Assembly (NCBI RefSeq): GCF_039530285.1
Contig: NZ_BAAAOK010000001.1
Span: 1 to 64,000 of the forward strand
Reading direction: 5' to 3'
Length of the DNA stretch: 64,000 bases
Source of the DNA: Actinomadura_C alba
GTDB lineage: Bacteria > Actinomycetota > Actinomycetes > Streptosporangiales > Streptosporangiaceae
A model generated the notes under the pieces. That model was not told where the DNA came from. It worked only from the letters and a program-made list of their open reading frames with translations, and did not search any database. Every line of letters begins with the position of its first letter. The stretch's first letter is position 1. Positions 8,792-17,368 of the stretch are shown in pieces. Made by a program: the position numbers and the translations under genes.

Positions 8792-10099
8792 ATGGAGCGG
8801 GGGGCCGCACCGAGCGGAGCGGGACTGCCGCGCCGGGATCTTCTCGGCGCGGCGGGCGCATTAGGGCTGTCCGCGTTCCTCGCCGGGTGCGGCGTCGGCG
8901 GGAGCGGCGCGACCGGCGCGGAAGGATCCGGCAAGGGCACGATCCGGGCGCTGTTCATGAAACAGGCGGGCTACTCCGAGGACGACATCACGAAGATGAC
9001 GGCCGGCTTCCACTCGGCCAACCCCGGCATCACGGTGAAGACCGAGTTCGTGTCGTACGAGGCGCTGCATGACAAGATCGTCGCCGCTGCCCCGGCCGGC
9101 ACCTACGACGTCGTCCTCATCGACGTGATCTGGCCGGCCGAACTCGGCTCCACGCGCGTCATCACGGACGTCACACGCAAGTGGCCTGAGGCGTGGCAGC
9201 GGGAGATGTTCGCCGGCGCGGTCGAGGTCCCCCGGTACGGCTCCCGCTTCTACGGCGTGCCGTGGATCCTCGACACGAAGTACCTCTACTACAACGACGC
9301 GCACGCACGACGCGCCAAGGTCGAGGCGGGCGAGCTGGACACCTGGGACGGGGTGCTGCGCGCCGCCAGGGCGATCAAGGCGGCCGGAGTGACGAGGTAC
9401 CCGCTCGTGTGGTCCTGGCAGCAGGCCGAGGCGCTCATCTGCGACTACGCGCAGTTGCTCGGCGCCTTCGGCGGCAGGTTCCTCGACCCGTCCGGCCGCC
9501 TCGCGTTCAACATCGGCGGGGGCGTGCGGGCACTGGAGTTCATGCGCCGGTCGATCGTGGAGGGGCTGTCCAACCCCGTCTCGACCCAGTCGATCGAAGA
9601 GGACGTCCGGCGGATCTTCTCTGCCGGCCAGGCCAGCCTCGCGCTGAACTGGACGTACATGGCCGCGCAGGCGAACGACCCGAGACAGAGCGGCGTGGCC
9701 GGCGACGTGAAGGTGCTGCGGACGCCCTCGGGTCCCGGCGGCCGGCCGGGCGTGAACGGCAGCATGGCACTGGCCATCAGCGCGAGCAGCAAGCAGAGGG
9801 CCGCCGCGTGGAAGTACATCTCCTACCTGGTCAGCCCGCCCGTGCAGGACCGGTACGCGGTGAGCTCGCTGCCGGTGTGGACCCGTTCCTACGACGAGCC
9901 ACAGGTCATCAGGGCCAATCCCGTCCTCGTGCCGCAGGCGAAGCGACAGCTCGGCGACCTCATCGCGCGCCCCCAGGTGAGGAGCTACAACGCGGTCTCG
10001 CAGTTGCTGCAGTCGGAGATCCAGAAGGCGCTGCTCGGGCAGAAGACGCCGCAGAAGGCGCTCGACGACGCCGCGCACAGAGCCGAGGACCTGCTGTGA
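8792..10099 (+). CDS. Sugar ABC transporter substrate-binding lipoprotein
   Basis: The product is a family 1 extracellular solute-binding protein. Counting from the ATG at 8792, it has a twin-arginine-like signal PRRDLLGAAGALG and a lipobox LAGC with Cys33, then a sugar-binding fold typical of the maltose/oligosaccharide class (segments such as YGVPWILDTKYLYYN). A GTG at 8771 is an alternative start. It would capture oligosaccharides outside the membrane and deliver them to the two permeases that follow. The stop overlaps the next start (GTGA). Its position after the GH2 enzyme suggests glucosamine-containing or related sugars. Confidence 0.9.
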   Translation: MERGAAPSGAGLPRRDLLGAAGALGLSAFLAGCGVGGSGATGAEGSGKGTIRALFMKQAGYSEDDITKMTAGFHSANPGITVKTEFVSYEALHDKIVAAAPAGTYDVVLIDVIWPAELGSTRVITDVTRKWPEAWQREMFAGAVEVPRYGSRFYGVPWILDTKYLYYNDAHARRAKVEAGELDTWDGVLRAARAIKAAGVTRYPLVWSWQQAEALICDYAQLLGAFGGRFLDPSGRLAFNIGGGVRALEFMRRSIVEGLSNPVSTQSIEEDVRRIFSAGQASLALNWTYMAAQANDPRQSGVAGDVKVLRTPSGPGGRPGVNGSMALAISASSKQRAAAWKYISYLVSPPVQDRYAVSSLPVWTRSYDEPQVIRANPVLVPQAKRQLGDLIARPQVRSYNAVSQLLQSEIQKALLGQKTPQKALDDAAHRAEDLL

Positions 10100-11046
10100 C
10101 CGGCATGGCCATCGCGACGCGGATCCGGCGCCGGATCCGCGTGCCGACGCTGACTGGGACCGGCACCCGAGAGGTCCGCTTCGCGATCGCCCTCCTGCTG
10201 CCGGCCGCGCTCGTCGTGTTCGGCGTCGTGATCTATCCGGTCGGGCGCACGCTGGTCCTCTCGCTGTTCGGCGTGGACAGCGCGATGCCCGGGCACTATC
10301 CGTTCGTCGGGCTGCGCAATTACGCGAAGGCCTTCACCGACCCGGCGTTCTACCCGGTGCTGTGGCACACCGTGTACTTCACGTTCGTGTCGACCGCGCT
10401 GGAACTGACGCTGGGCATCGGTGTCGCCATGGTGCTGAACGCACCGCTGAAGGCCCGCTGGCTGTGGCGCAGCATCGTCGTCCTGCCCTGGGCTCTGCCG
10501 ACGATCGTCGACGGCGCGCTCTGGCGATGGATCTACAACGGCCAGTACGGCGCGCTCAACGGGCTGCTCTCGACCCTGCACATCAGCCACACCGACCACC
10601 AGTGGCTGGGCTCGCCCTTCCTCGCGCTCAACATGGTGATCGTCGCCGACGTCTGGAAGAACACGTCGATCGTGGCGTTCTTCGTTCTCGCCGGCCTGCA
10701 GACCATCCCGCACGAGCTCTACGAGGCGGCGCGCATGGACGGCGCCGGGCCGGTGCGGTCGTTCCTGCGGGTCACCCTGCCCTTGCTGCGGCCGAGCATC
10801 GCCGTGGTCCTCATCCTGCGCACGATCGAGGCGTTCAAGGTGTTCGACATCATCTACGTCATGACCGGCGGCGGGCCCGCCTCGGGCACCCAGACGGTGG
10901 CCTTCTACACCTACCAGCAGGCGTTCTCGAACCAGCTGTTCGGGTACGGCTCGGCGCTCGCGTATCTGATCGCCCTCGCGGTGTTCGCGCTGGCGATGGT
11001 CTACCTGCGCATCCTCCGCCAGGGCGCCATGGCAGGTGTGCGGTGA
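10096..11046 (+). CDS. Sugar ABC transporter permease (MalF-type)
   Basis: The product has about six membrane segments and the EAA loop ELYEAARMDGAGPVRSFLRV, which docks the ATPase. It belongs to the carbohydrate uptake CUT1 MalF/UgpA class. GTG at 10096 overlaps the preceding TGA by two bases; ATG at 10105 is an alternative. The C-terminal half shows the usual FDIIYVMTGGGPASGTQT signature. It forms the channel together with the next permease. Confidence 0.92.
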   Translation: MTGMAIATRIRRRIRVPTLTGTGTREVRFAIALLLPAALVVFGVVIYPVGRTLVLSLFGVDSAMPGHYPFVGLRNYAKAFTDPAFYPVLWHTVYFTFVSTALELTLGIGVAMVLNAPLKARWLWRSIVVLPWALPTIVDGALWRWIYNGQYGALNGLLSTLHISHTDHQWLGSPFLALNMVIVADVWKNTSIVAFFVLAGLQTIPHELYEAARMDGAGPVRSFLRVTLPLLRPSIAVVLILRTIEAFKVFDIIYVMTGGGPASGTQTVAFYTYQQAFSNQLFGYGSALAYLIALAVFALAMVYLRILRQGAMAGVR

Positions 11047-11897
11047 GGACGAGCAGGCGGTACCTCGCCTTCATGTACGCCATGGCGGTGCTCATGGCCG
11101 TGATCATCCTGGCCCCGTTCGCCTGGCTGGTCATCTCCAGCATCTCGTCGCCGGCCGACCTGGTGTCGTCCCACGTCCACTGGCTCCCGGAGCGGCCCAC
11201 GCTGGAGCGCTACCGCCAGATCTTCACGTCCGCGTCCGGGGGCGACAACGTCGCCGGCGACTTCCGCGTGGCGATGCTCAACAGCCTCATCGTCGCCGGC
11301 TCGACGACGGTCATCTCGCTGGTGCTCGGCTGCCTCGGCGGGTACGCCTTCGCCCGGCTGCGGTTCCCGTTCCGGCGCACCACGCTGATGTCGTTCCTCG
11401 CGATCTATATGCTCCCGCCGATCGCCCTGGTGATCCCCCTCTATCTCGCCCTGTCCGGCCTCGGGCTGCTCGACACCAAGCTGGGCCTCATCGTCACGTA
11501 CTGCTCGCTCGTCACCCCGTTCTGCCTGTGGACGATGAGCAACTACTTCCTGTCCCTGCCACCCGAACTCGAGGAGGCCGCCCGCGTCGACGGCTGCTCG
11601 CGGTTCGGAGCGCTCGTACGGGTCGTTCTGCCACTGGCCCGGCCCGCGATCCTCGCCACCGCGATGTTCGGGTTCCTGCTCGCCTGGGACGAGTTCCTCT
11701 ACTCCCTGATCTTCACCTCGACCACGAACTCCAAGACGATCCCCGTGGCCATCGCCGAGTTCACCGGCAAGTTCTCGTCCGACTTCGGGCTCGTCGCCGC
11801 CGGCGGCGTACTGGCCGCGCTGCCCCCGGTGCTGCTTGCCCTCGTCTTCCAGCGCTTCATCGTCGGCGGCCTGACCGCCGGCGCCGTGAAAGGCTGA
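11043..11897 (+). CDS. Sugar ABC transporter permease (MalG-type)
   Basis: The 284-residue product has six predicted membrane helices and the EAA loop LEEAARVDGCSRFGALVRVV. It is the second permease of a CUT1 importer. The GTG start at 11043 overlaps the previous stop. No ATPase gene follows, as in many actinomycete sugar importers that share a global MsiK-type ATPase encoded elsewhere. A hairpin follows the gene. Confidence 0.92.
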   Translation: MRTSRRYLAFMYAMAVLMAVIILAPFAWLVISSISSPADLVSSHVHWLPERPTLERYRQIFTSASGGDNVAGDFRVAMLNSLIVAGSTTVISLVLGCLGGYAFARLRFPFRRTTLMSFLAIYMLPPIALVIPLYLALSGLGLLDTKLGLIVTYCSLVTPFCLWTMSNYFLSLPPELEEAARVDGCSRFGALVRVVLPLARPAILATAMFGFLLAWDEFLYSLIFTSTTNSKTIPVAIAEFTGKFSSDFGLVAAGGVLAALPPVLLALVFQRFIVGGLTAGAVKG

Positions 11898-11907
11898 CGC
11901 CTGCAGA

Positions 11908-11929
11908 CGGGCCGAGGCCTTACGGCCCG
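11908..11929. terminator. Hairpin between convergent genes
   Basis: CGGGCCG and CGGCCCG form a 7-bp stem around an 8-base loop, 10 bases after the permease stop and overlapping the end of the convergent membrane-protein gene. It lacks a T-tract, as is common for actinomycete terminators. Confidence 0.55.
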
Positions 11930-12687
11930 GACCGGTCGGGGCGGCCCGCGATGAGGTCGCGCAGCCGGTCCATCTTGCGCGTCAGCGGCCGGCGCAGCCG
12001 CTTTTCCCGCCGCCGCGCCGTGGCGAGCTTGGCGGATCCGGGTGGGTAACGCCAGCGCGCCCACGGTGATCCGGGCCGCGCCAGCCGGATCGCTCCGACC
12101 CAGAGCAGCAACGGTAGGAACAGCCCGCTCAACCCCGTCGCGACCTTGCCCTTGAACAGGGTCACCCCGGCGAGCAGCGCGTTCACCAGGATGGTCATAT
12201 GAGCCGCCCACGCGAGCATGGCGCGGAGGTGGGGGTCGGCTCCGGGCACGACGACACCGATCGAGAGAGGATGCGCGCCGAGCACCAGCATCCCCGAGAG
12301 GGCGAGCGCGATGAACACGGCATCGACGGAGACTCGGCCCTGAGCGGTCCAGTAGACGTCCTTGAGTCTCAGGATCAGCGCGAACTCGTCCAGCACAAGT
12401 GCCGAGCCGACGCCGAAGATCGCCCCGGCACCTGCCCGGCCGGCAGCCGAGGATTCCGGCACCGTGAGCGCGGCCAACCCGCCGACGAGCATGATGACCA
12501 CGCCGAACACCATGTGGTGGATGTGCAGTCCGCCCGGAGTGATATTGCCCGGCCACCAGCGGACCCCGGCCCTGATCATGCGCACGCTGAACCGGATGAA
12601 CAGGAAGGCGGCCAGGAAGGAAACGAAGAAGAAGAACAGTGGCAGCCGCCCAGTCTGCACGATCGACCGGCTGAACCAGCCCTCCAT
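11920..12687 (-). CDS. Integral membrane protein of unknown function
   Basis: The 255-residue product has an N-terminal amphipathic start and about six membrane segments, with a conserved-looking LHIHHMVFG histidine cluster at the edge of a helix and a strongly basic cytoplasmic tail (residues about 210-255). Similar HIHH-containing membrane proteins occur across actinobacteria without known function; the histidines could bind a metal. It stands alone, convergent with the sugar importer genes. Confidence 0.7.
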   Translation of the reverse strand: MEGWFSRSIVQTGRLPLFFFFVSFLAAFLFIRFSVRMIRAGVRWWPGNITPGGLHIHHMVFGVVIMLVGGLAALTVPESSAAGRAGAGAIFGVGSALVLDEFALILRLKDVYWTAQGRVSVDAVFIALALSGMLVLGAHPLSIGVVVPGADPHLRAMLAWAAHMTILVNALLAGVTLFKGKVATGLSGLFLPLLLWVGAIRLARPGSPWARWRYPPGSAKLATARRREKRLRRPLTRKMDRLRDLIAGRPDRSGP

Positions 12688-12847
12688 GTGGCACTCCTCC
12701 CGCGGCGGACCCTGCGGGGCACGGCAGGCGACCGCCGGGCCGGCTTCGGCGGATCAGGCGAGGTCATCCCCGGGTGGCGGGAAAGGGAACCCCGATCCGG
12801 CGGACCCAGGACGTAAAGACCGTCCTGCCGCACCGGAGTGAGACCGT

Positions 12848-12880
12848 CCCCGTGGCCATCGCCGACTTCACCGGCAAGTT
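12848..12880 (+). pseudogene. Relic of a sugar ABC permease gene (33-base match)
   Basis: This 33-base stretch matches 11741-11773 inside the MalG-type permease gene at 32 of 33 positions. In the permease it encodes PVAIAEFTGKF, part of a conserved C-terminal periplasmic segment. No open permease frame surrounds the second copy, so it looks like the remnant of another permease gene or a small segmental duplication next to the desaturase promoter. Confidence 0.55.
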
Positions 12881-12962
12881 TCAGAACGGTTGCACGTTGC
12901 TTGTCACTCACTCCCTCATTGATCGTACGAGTGCAACGAGGCAGTGAGAGGAGACACAGCAC

Positions 12963-14126
12963 ATGAGTGACGCTGGGCCGTCGTTGTTCGACGTTGTGCC
13001 GATCACGATCAGCTGCGGATGGGAGACGCTCGGTCCTCTAGGGATCATCACAACGGGAATCGCCGTACGGCAGATCGACCGGTGGCACCACAGCCCCCTC
13101 CGGGCACCCCGACAGCCGCGGACACTGCAAGAGATCATGAGTTTGCAACGCTCTCGGGCCAACGACATCACCCCCGCCCTCCTGCTCGTCGGGCATTGGG
13201 TGGAAATTCTCGGCTGGTGGTTTCTCACCGTCCACGCGGGCCCGCTCGGCTGGGTGGCCGGGGCCCTTGTCATGGCGGTGAAGTTCCGGCACCTGCAGGA
13301 GGTCGGTCACTTCGCCGTCCACGGCGTGCTCACCCGCACGAAGGCCGCGGGCGCCGTGCTCACTGAAGTCGCCGTGCATGCCCCGCTGGGCTTCGTGACG
13401 GTCTCGGCACGACGGGACAAGCACGTCCGCCGGCATCACCCCAATGCCACCGTCTCAGGCGTTGACCCCAACCTCGCCGAACTGCACGGGGCGGGCCTAC
13501 GACCCGAGGTCGGCCTTGCACGGTTCGCGCTGGCTTTGATCTTTCCCCTCACCCCCCGGGGTATCGCCGAAACCGGTCGTGGCCTCGCCACGGGCCTCCG
13601 TCAGCAGGCCCATACCTCCTGGTCGCGGCCGGTCGTGTTCGCCGTGGTGCCGGTCACGGCCCTCCTGATCGGCTGGCCCACCCTGGTGTTCGGCCTCGCC
13701 GTCCCCCGGCTGCTCCTCTATCCGCAGCTCGCCTGGATGTCCCTGCTCGTCGAGCACTGCTGGTTCGACGCAGCGCCGGCCCGCCGACCAGCCACCGTCA
13801 AGGCGATCGAGGCCACACGCTGCATGCGGCTGTACCCGCGCAATCCCCTCCTGGCGCTGGTCGCCCGGACCACCTGGCTGCCCTACGGCGACCTGTTCCA
13901 CTACGCGCACTCTGTCCATCCCGCCGTGCGCTGGAACTATCTGCCCGTGCTCGAAAGGATCCTTGGCAGGCCGACCTGTACACCGTCCGGCGTGTTGGTC
14001 GGCGTACGCGCGGTGATCCCACGCCACCGCCGCGCACTCCGACGCCGGCCGACCGCTCCAAGCCGTGCCGGACAGGAGCCGGCGTTCCTGACCGTTGCGC
14101 GGCAGGAACACAAATCGGCGGAATGA
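12963..14126 (+). CDS. Membrane fatty acid desaturase/hydroxylase-family protein
   Basis: The 387-residue product has hydrophobic helices and the histidine boxes of the membrane-bound desaturase superfamily: HLQEVGHFAVH, DKHVRRHHPNA and a C-terminal HYAHSVHPAVRW, with an additional VEHCWF histidine. These bind the di-iron centre. The ATG at 12963 follows GAGAGGAG by about 7 bases. The substrate is unknown; lipid desaturation or an oxygenase role in a small biosynthetic pathway are both possible. It is convergent with the DapF-like gene, only 7 bases apart, so the two may be functionally linked. Confidence 0.8.
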   Translation: MSDAGPSLFDVVPITISCGWETLGPLGIITTGIAVRQIDRWHHSPLRAPRQPRTLQEIMSLQRSRANDITPALLLVGHWVEILGWWFLTVHAGPLGWVAGALVMAVKFRHLQEVGHFAVHGVLTRTKAAGAVLTEVAVHAPLGFVTVSARRDKHVRRHHPNATVSGVDPNLAELHGAGLRPEVGLARFALALIFPLTPRGIAETGRGLATGLRQQAHTSWSRPVVFAVVPVTALLIGWPTLVFGLAVPRLLLYPQLAWMSLLVEHCWFDAAPARRPATVKAIEATRCMRLYPRNPLLALVARTTWLPYGDLFHYAHSVHPAVRWNYLPVLERILGRPTCTPSGVLVGVRAVIPRHRRALRRRPTAPSRAGQEPAFLTVARQEHKSAE

Positions 14127-14133
14127 GCGTGCC

Positions 14134-15132
14134 TCAGACGGTCGGATGCACCCCGGCCGCTGACAGCGCCTCCAGGTTCTCCTTGAAGAGCGCGTCGAAC
14201 GCGGTGATCTCCGCGAAGTCGGTCTCCCCCACGTACTGGATCGGGCCCTCGCCGAGCAAGACCGCCGGATCAAGTTCGGCCCGGAAGACGACCGTGGCGT
14301 TTCCCTCGAGAATCGGCTGCCACCGGCCGTCACGATCCTGCAGCCGACTGCGTGCGACGCCTCCAGGGTTGCGCACCAGGACGGACTGGTGGGGAGCGAC
14401 AAGGCCCAGCCGCGACAGCACCGCGCGCGAGGCCGCCACGCCGGATCCACACGAGGGAGTCAGTCCGGCACCACGCTCATAGGTCTGGATGAACACCTCG
14501 TCCGCGGACGGGACCAGGGGAAGCACGAAGCTGACGTTCGCACCGATCGGAAAGACGGCCGATGTCCCGGCGACTCGCCGGCCGGTCGTGACGAGTGCGT
14601 CCTCGCTGTAGGTGTCGATCACCGTGACCAGGTGCGAATTCGGCACCGCCAGAGCGGTCACCGCAAGAGACGGATCGAAGGCGGGGAACACTCGGCCGAC
14701 GAACGGATAGCCGACACCGGCCACGATCGGTTCAGCAGGGGTGAAGTCCACCGGCGGCAACTCGACGGCCACCTGCCTCACCCCATGCTTGCTCAGGCCG
14801 GCGTCCCGGACGGTGAAGGCGTACGGGCCCGTATGCACGACCGTCTCCTCGGTCGCATACCGGTCCAGCAGCAACCGCCCCGCACCGCGCATCCCGTTGC
14901 CGCACAGCAGCGAGGCCGATCCGTCGGGGTTGAAGAACCAGGCCCGCGCCGTGCCATCGCCGTCGACAGCGAGGAAGTACACGCCGTCTGCGCCCAGCCC
15001 CAAGCGCCGGTCGCACAGCCGAAGCACCGCACGAGCCACCTCGCCCGAAGCGAAGTGATCATCAGGCGCACCGTCGACGACCAGGATGTCGTTGCGGGAC
15101 CCATGAACCTTGGTGACAGACAGCTGTGACAT
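14134..15132 (-). CDS. DapF-like diaminopimelate/amino-acid epimerase
   Basis: The 332-residue product has both halves of the DapF fold with the two catalytic cysteines in their motifs: Cys77 in SLLCGNGMR and Cys228 in TPSCGSGVAAS. DapF interconverts LL- and meso-diaminopimelate by a two-base mechanism. The protein is longer than standard DapF (about 275 residues), has an unusual C-terminal tail (ITAFDALFKENLEALSAAG), and is not next to lysine or cell-wall genes. It may therefore be a second, specialised epimerase, for example in D-amino-acid or peptide metabolism. Confidence 0.82.
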   Translation of the reverse strand: MSQLSVTKVHGSRNDILVVDGAPDDHFASGEVARAVLRLCDRRLGLGADGVYFLAVDGDGTARAWFFNPDGSASLLCGNGMRGAGRLLLDRYATEETVVHTGPYAFTVRDAGLSKHGVRQVAVELPPVDFTPAEPIVAGVGYPFVGRVFPAFDPSLAVTALAVPNSHLVTVIDTYSEDALVTTGRRVAGTSAVFPIGANVSFVLPLVPSADEVFIQTYERGAGLTPSCGSGVAASRAVLSRLGLVAPHQSVLVRNPGGVARSRLQDRDGRWQPILEGNATVVFRAELDPAVLLGEGPIQYVGETDFAEITAFDALFKENLEALSAAGVHPTV

Positions 15133-15229
15133 GGCGGCTTTCTCGTGCGTTCATGCTGAGACGCTGGTCAGCCCACATGTTACCGGGAGGGCGGTCACGC
15201 CCGTCTCTATGCGCCTGCCCCGCTCGGCG

Positions 15230-16141
15230 TCACAACTGGTCGACGCAGGCGCGCGCCTGAGCCTCATCCCACGCGCCCGAGGTCAGCAACGGGCGAGCGG
15301 CGGACTCGTACGAGGTCATTGTGGCAGGTGCCGAAAGCATGCCGTGGCCCCAGATCGACTCGAACCGACCGATCCAGCGCTCCACGCTCTTGAAGTACAC
15401 CGACGAACGGCCCTGTACGTATGCCGCGTCGCCCTGGTCCTCCTCCACCAGAACCGCCGACCGGGCCACCACCACGAAGTCGATCGCCTGTTCGGCTCGC
15501 AGCCGGTCCCGCACCGCCAGGCCGCACTGCACGCCGAGCGAACGGTGGTAGTCGACGAGCTCCAGCAACGGCCGGACGAAATCCTCACGTGTCAGATCCC
15601 GACCCCAGCAGATGAACACCCGCTGAACCGTGCCACCCTCCTCGACCAACCTGCGATTGGCCGCCAGATACTCGCGGCGCGTGCTCAGCAGGTTCGGGTT
15701 CGTCGTCAGATCGGCCGCCAACACTTGTTTGGGTTGCGACGGCGAATCCACCAAGGTCTTGAGCAACAGCACGGAAAGCCGCGGCACTTCCGAGGCATAT
15801 ACCTGCAGATGTCCGTCGGCCAGCTCCCCGAAATCGGCGATCAGTTCCGATTCCAGATGCGAGCGGACCAAGTCGAAATATGATGGATCGGCCATGGCGC
15901 GGTTATTGGCCCGACGCAGTTGGATGTAGATCCGTCGCAGCCAAAGATGGTTGGCCACCATGAAGACCAGCAGCGCCGTCTCCACCGCCAGCAGGACGTT
16001 CTTCACACTCACCCGCGCACTGGCCCATGCCACGATCGGCACCGCCACACCGGTCAACCCGACCAGCACGTTCAGCACTGAGGACGACAACACTTTGAGT
16101 AGACGTGTGGAGAAGTCCGGGCGCGAAGGTGTCTGGTCCAT
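15230..16141 (-). CDS. Two-TM membrane protein with unknown cytoplasmic domain
   Basis: The product (about 303 residues) has two membrane helices near the N-terminus (about 25-70) and a large soluble domain. Segments such as TRREYLAANRRLVEEGGTVQ, RVFICW and SLGVQCGLAV followed by DFVVVARSAVLV resemble a phospholipase-D-like or signalling fold lacking HKD motifs, but I cannot assign a family. The ATG at 16141 shares one base with the stop of the small upstream frame (TGATG), implying coupling; a GTG at 16147 is also possible. It lies between the DapF-like gene and the regulatory/relic region. Confidence 0.65.
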   Translation of the reverse strand: MDQTPSRPDFSTRLLKVLSSSVLNVLVGLTGVAVPIVAWASARVSVKNVLLAVETALLVFMVANHLWLRRIYIQLRRANNRAMADPSYFDLVRSHLESELIADFGELADGHLQVYASEVPRLSVLLLKTLVDSPSQPKQVLAADLTTNPNLLSTRREYLAANRRLVEEGGTVQRVFICWGRDLTREDFVRPLLELVDYHRSLGVQCGLAVRDRLRAEQAIDFVVVARSAVLVEEDQGDAAYVQGRSSVYFKSVERWIGRFESIWGHGMLSAPATMTSYESAARPLLTSGAWDEAQARACVDQL

Positions 16142-16335
16142 CAACACGTCCTCAGGTAGTCGGGCCGTCTCCGACGAACCTTATGATTCACCGGACGAAC
16201 ACACGCGGCAAGCGAGACCGCTGAGAACGAGCTGCACCTTGGATACAGCAAGCGGCCGTCGGCGCACTCCAGACCCAGGTCTTTCAGCCAGGTGATATCG
16301 AACCGTTTCGTCAGCTCATCGATGGGCTGCGCCAT
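16141..16335 (-). CDS. Small hypothetical protein coupled to the two-TM protein
   Basis: A 64-residue frame starts MAQPIDELTKRFDITWLKDL and ends in a TGA that overlaps the ATG of the next gene by one base. That overlap is the only real support. The C-terminal third is rich in cysteine and arginine and looks poorly conserved, so the gene may be broken. Confidence 0.35.
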   Translation of the reverse strand: MAQPIDELTKRFDITWLKDLGLECADGRLLYPRCSSFSAVSLAACVRPVNHKVRRRRPDYLRTC

Positions 16336-16523
16336 GACCCCTCATCCGAGCCTGGATTTGCGAAGAACTTTTCAGGGTATCGGAATCAGAAGATTGTCTC
16401 TAGTTGTTTGCCTGGACTGACCAGAATGGGACGGCAGCAAGCAAGTCCACAACGAAGCCTCGCCTGACTAACCACAGGTCTTGGCGCATATTGCGCAAGG
16501 CTCCCCTCATCCTGTACGGGGAT

Positions 16524-16730
16524 TCAAAGGTCGTGCTCTCCGGATCGAACGAGACGTGCGAACGCCGCCCACGCGGCATGATCGAAAGCGAGCCATGGCC
16601 CGTCCGGGCTCTTGGAGTCGCGGACTGCGATCACATCGCCGACGGATGCGATCTCGACGCACTCACCTTGGCCACCACTGCGGCTGCTCTTGCGCCACGC
16701 GGCGTCTGACAGTTCACGGGATCGGGACAT
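16524..16730 (-). CDS. DUF397 protein, orphan copy
   Basis: The 68-residue product shows the complete DUF397 pattern: AAWRKSSRSGGQGECVEIA, then VIAVRDSKSPDGPWLAF and an AFARLVRSGEHDL tail. Such proteins (BldB belongs to the family) usually partner an XRE/DUF5753 regulator encoded just upstream. Here the expected partner is missing: only a DUF5753 fragment on the other strand remains. The DNA is strongly similar to the second DUF397 gene at 18257-18454, including sequence beyond the stop codon. Confidence 0.9.
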   Translation of the reverse strand: MSRSRELSDAAWRKSSRSGGQGECVEIASVGDVIAVRDSKSPDGPWLAFDHAAWAAFARLVRSGEHDL

Positions 16731-16843
16731 CAGGTTCAGGTCTCTTGTCGGGGATGGGCCTAGATCTTCACTTGTGCGGCGATCAGCCTGATCGTAGCCT
16801 CAGGACTCAGCGCAACCGCTGTAAGTTGACGAAACCCCCGTCA

Positions 16844-17083
16844 GAATTCCTCACGGGCGACAACCCACTGAACGTGTGGCTGGTGCTCAACGAAGCGGTC
16901 CTCCGGCGCACCGTGGGCAGCCGTCTGGTCATGCGAGGGCAGGTGGCCGAGCGGCGCAACATGACGCTGCAGGTCCGTCCCTTCGACACCAGCGAACACG
17001 CGGCCACGCACGGCGCCTTCAAGCTTCTGAAGTTTCCCGACGCCCAAGCGTCCGCCCGCCTGCTGGATGGTGATGAGGCGTGA
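16844..17083 (+). pseudogene. DUF5753 fragment of an XRE-family regulator
   Basis: This open stretch encodes NPLNVWLVLNEAVLRRTVGS then RLVMRGQVAERRNMTLQVRP, which aligns with residues about 165-215 of the intact XRE/DUF5753 protein at 18471-19337 (HLWVVLNEAALRREVGGRAV). The HTH and N-terminal part are absent upstream and the C-terminal end diverges after KLLKFPDAQ. It is a remnant of a second regulator, in opposite orientation to the orphan DUF397 gene. Confidence 0.75.
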
Positions 17084-17135
17084 ACTCCAATTCTATCCCC
17101 GTACCTTAAGTAGTGCGCACCAAGACCGCAACCCC

Positions 17136-17164
17136 TTGATCACTTCGTCGCACTTGGCTAGTGT
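17136..17164 (+). promoter_or_regulatory. Promoter of the two-peptide unit
   Basis: TTGATC (17136-17141) and TAGTGT (17159-17164) are separated by 17 bases, a good match to the actinomycete vegetative promoter pattern (TTGAC-like and TAGnnT). Transcription would start near 17171, about 50 bases before the first peptide start. Confidence 0.6.
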
Positions 17165-17219
17165 CGCGTGTCCAGGAAGAGTTTTCTGTGACATCTCCGC
17201 CGTTAGGAGGTCAGCTCAA

Positions 17220-17279
17220 ATGGACATCGAAGTGCGCGAGGTCGAGCCTCTCAAGGCGACCATCTGTATCCCCAGCTGA
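17220..17279 (+). CDS. 19-residue peptide 1 of a tandem pair
   Basis: The ATG follows TAGGAGGTCAGCTCAA, a strong ribosome-binding site, and the frame encodes MDIEVREVEPLKATICIPS before TGA. The first nine residues are identical to those of the second peptide. The unit has its own promoter-like sequence upstream and no relation to the frames of surrounding relics. The conserved acidic N-terminus with a variable C-terminus containing Cys, Thr and Ser is reminiscent of a RiPP leader/core layout, but no modifying enzyme is adjacent. It could also be the start of a decayed, duplicated gene. Confidence 0.5.
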   Translation: MDIEVREVEPLKATICIPS

Positions 17280-17368
17280 GCTGGGTGCGTGTGGAAGATC
17301 TCTGTTGCGCTCGTCGTGGTGAGAAGATGCTACGCGAGGATGTATCCGTCGAAGGGGAGGGCGAGTTC

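Noticed and set aside
14389..15129. Long forward frame opposite the DapF-like gene
   Set aside because: It is the antisense shadow of a clear enzyme gene with catalytic motifs on the other strand.
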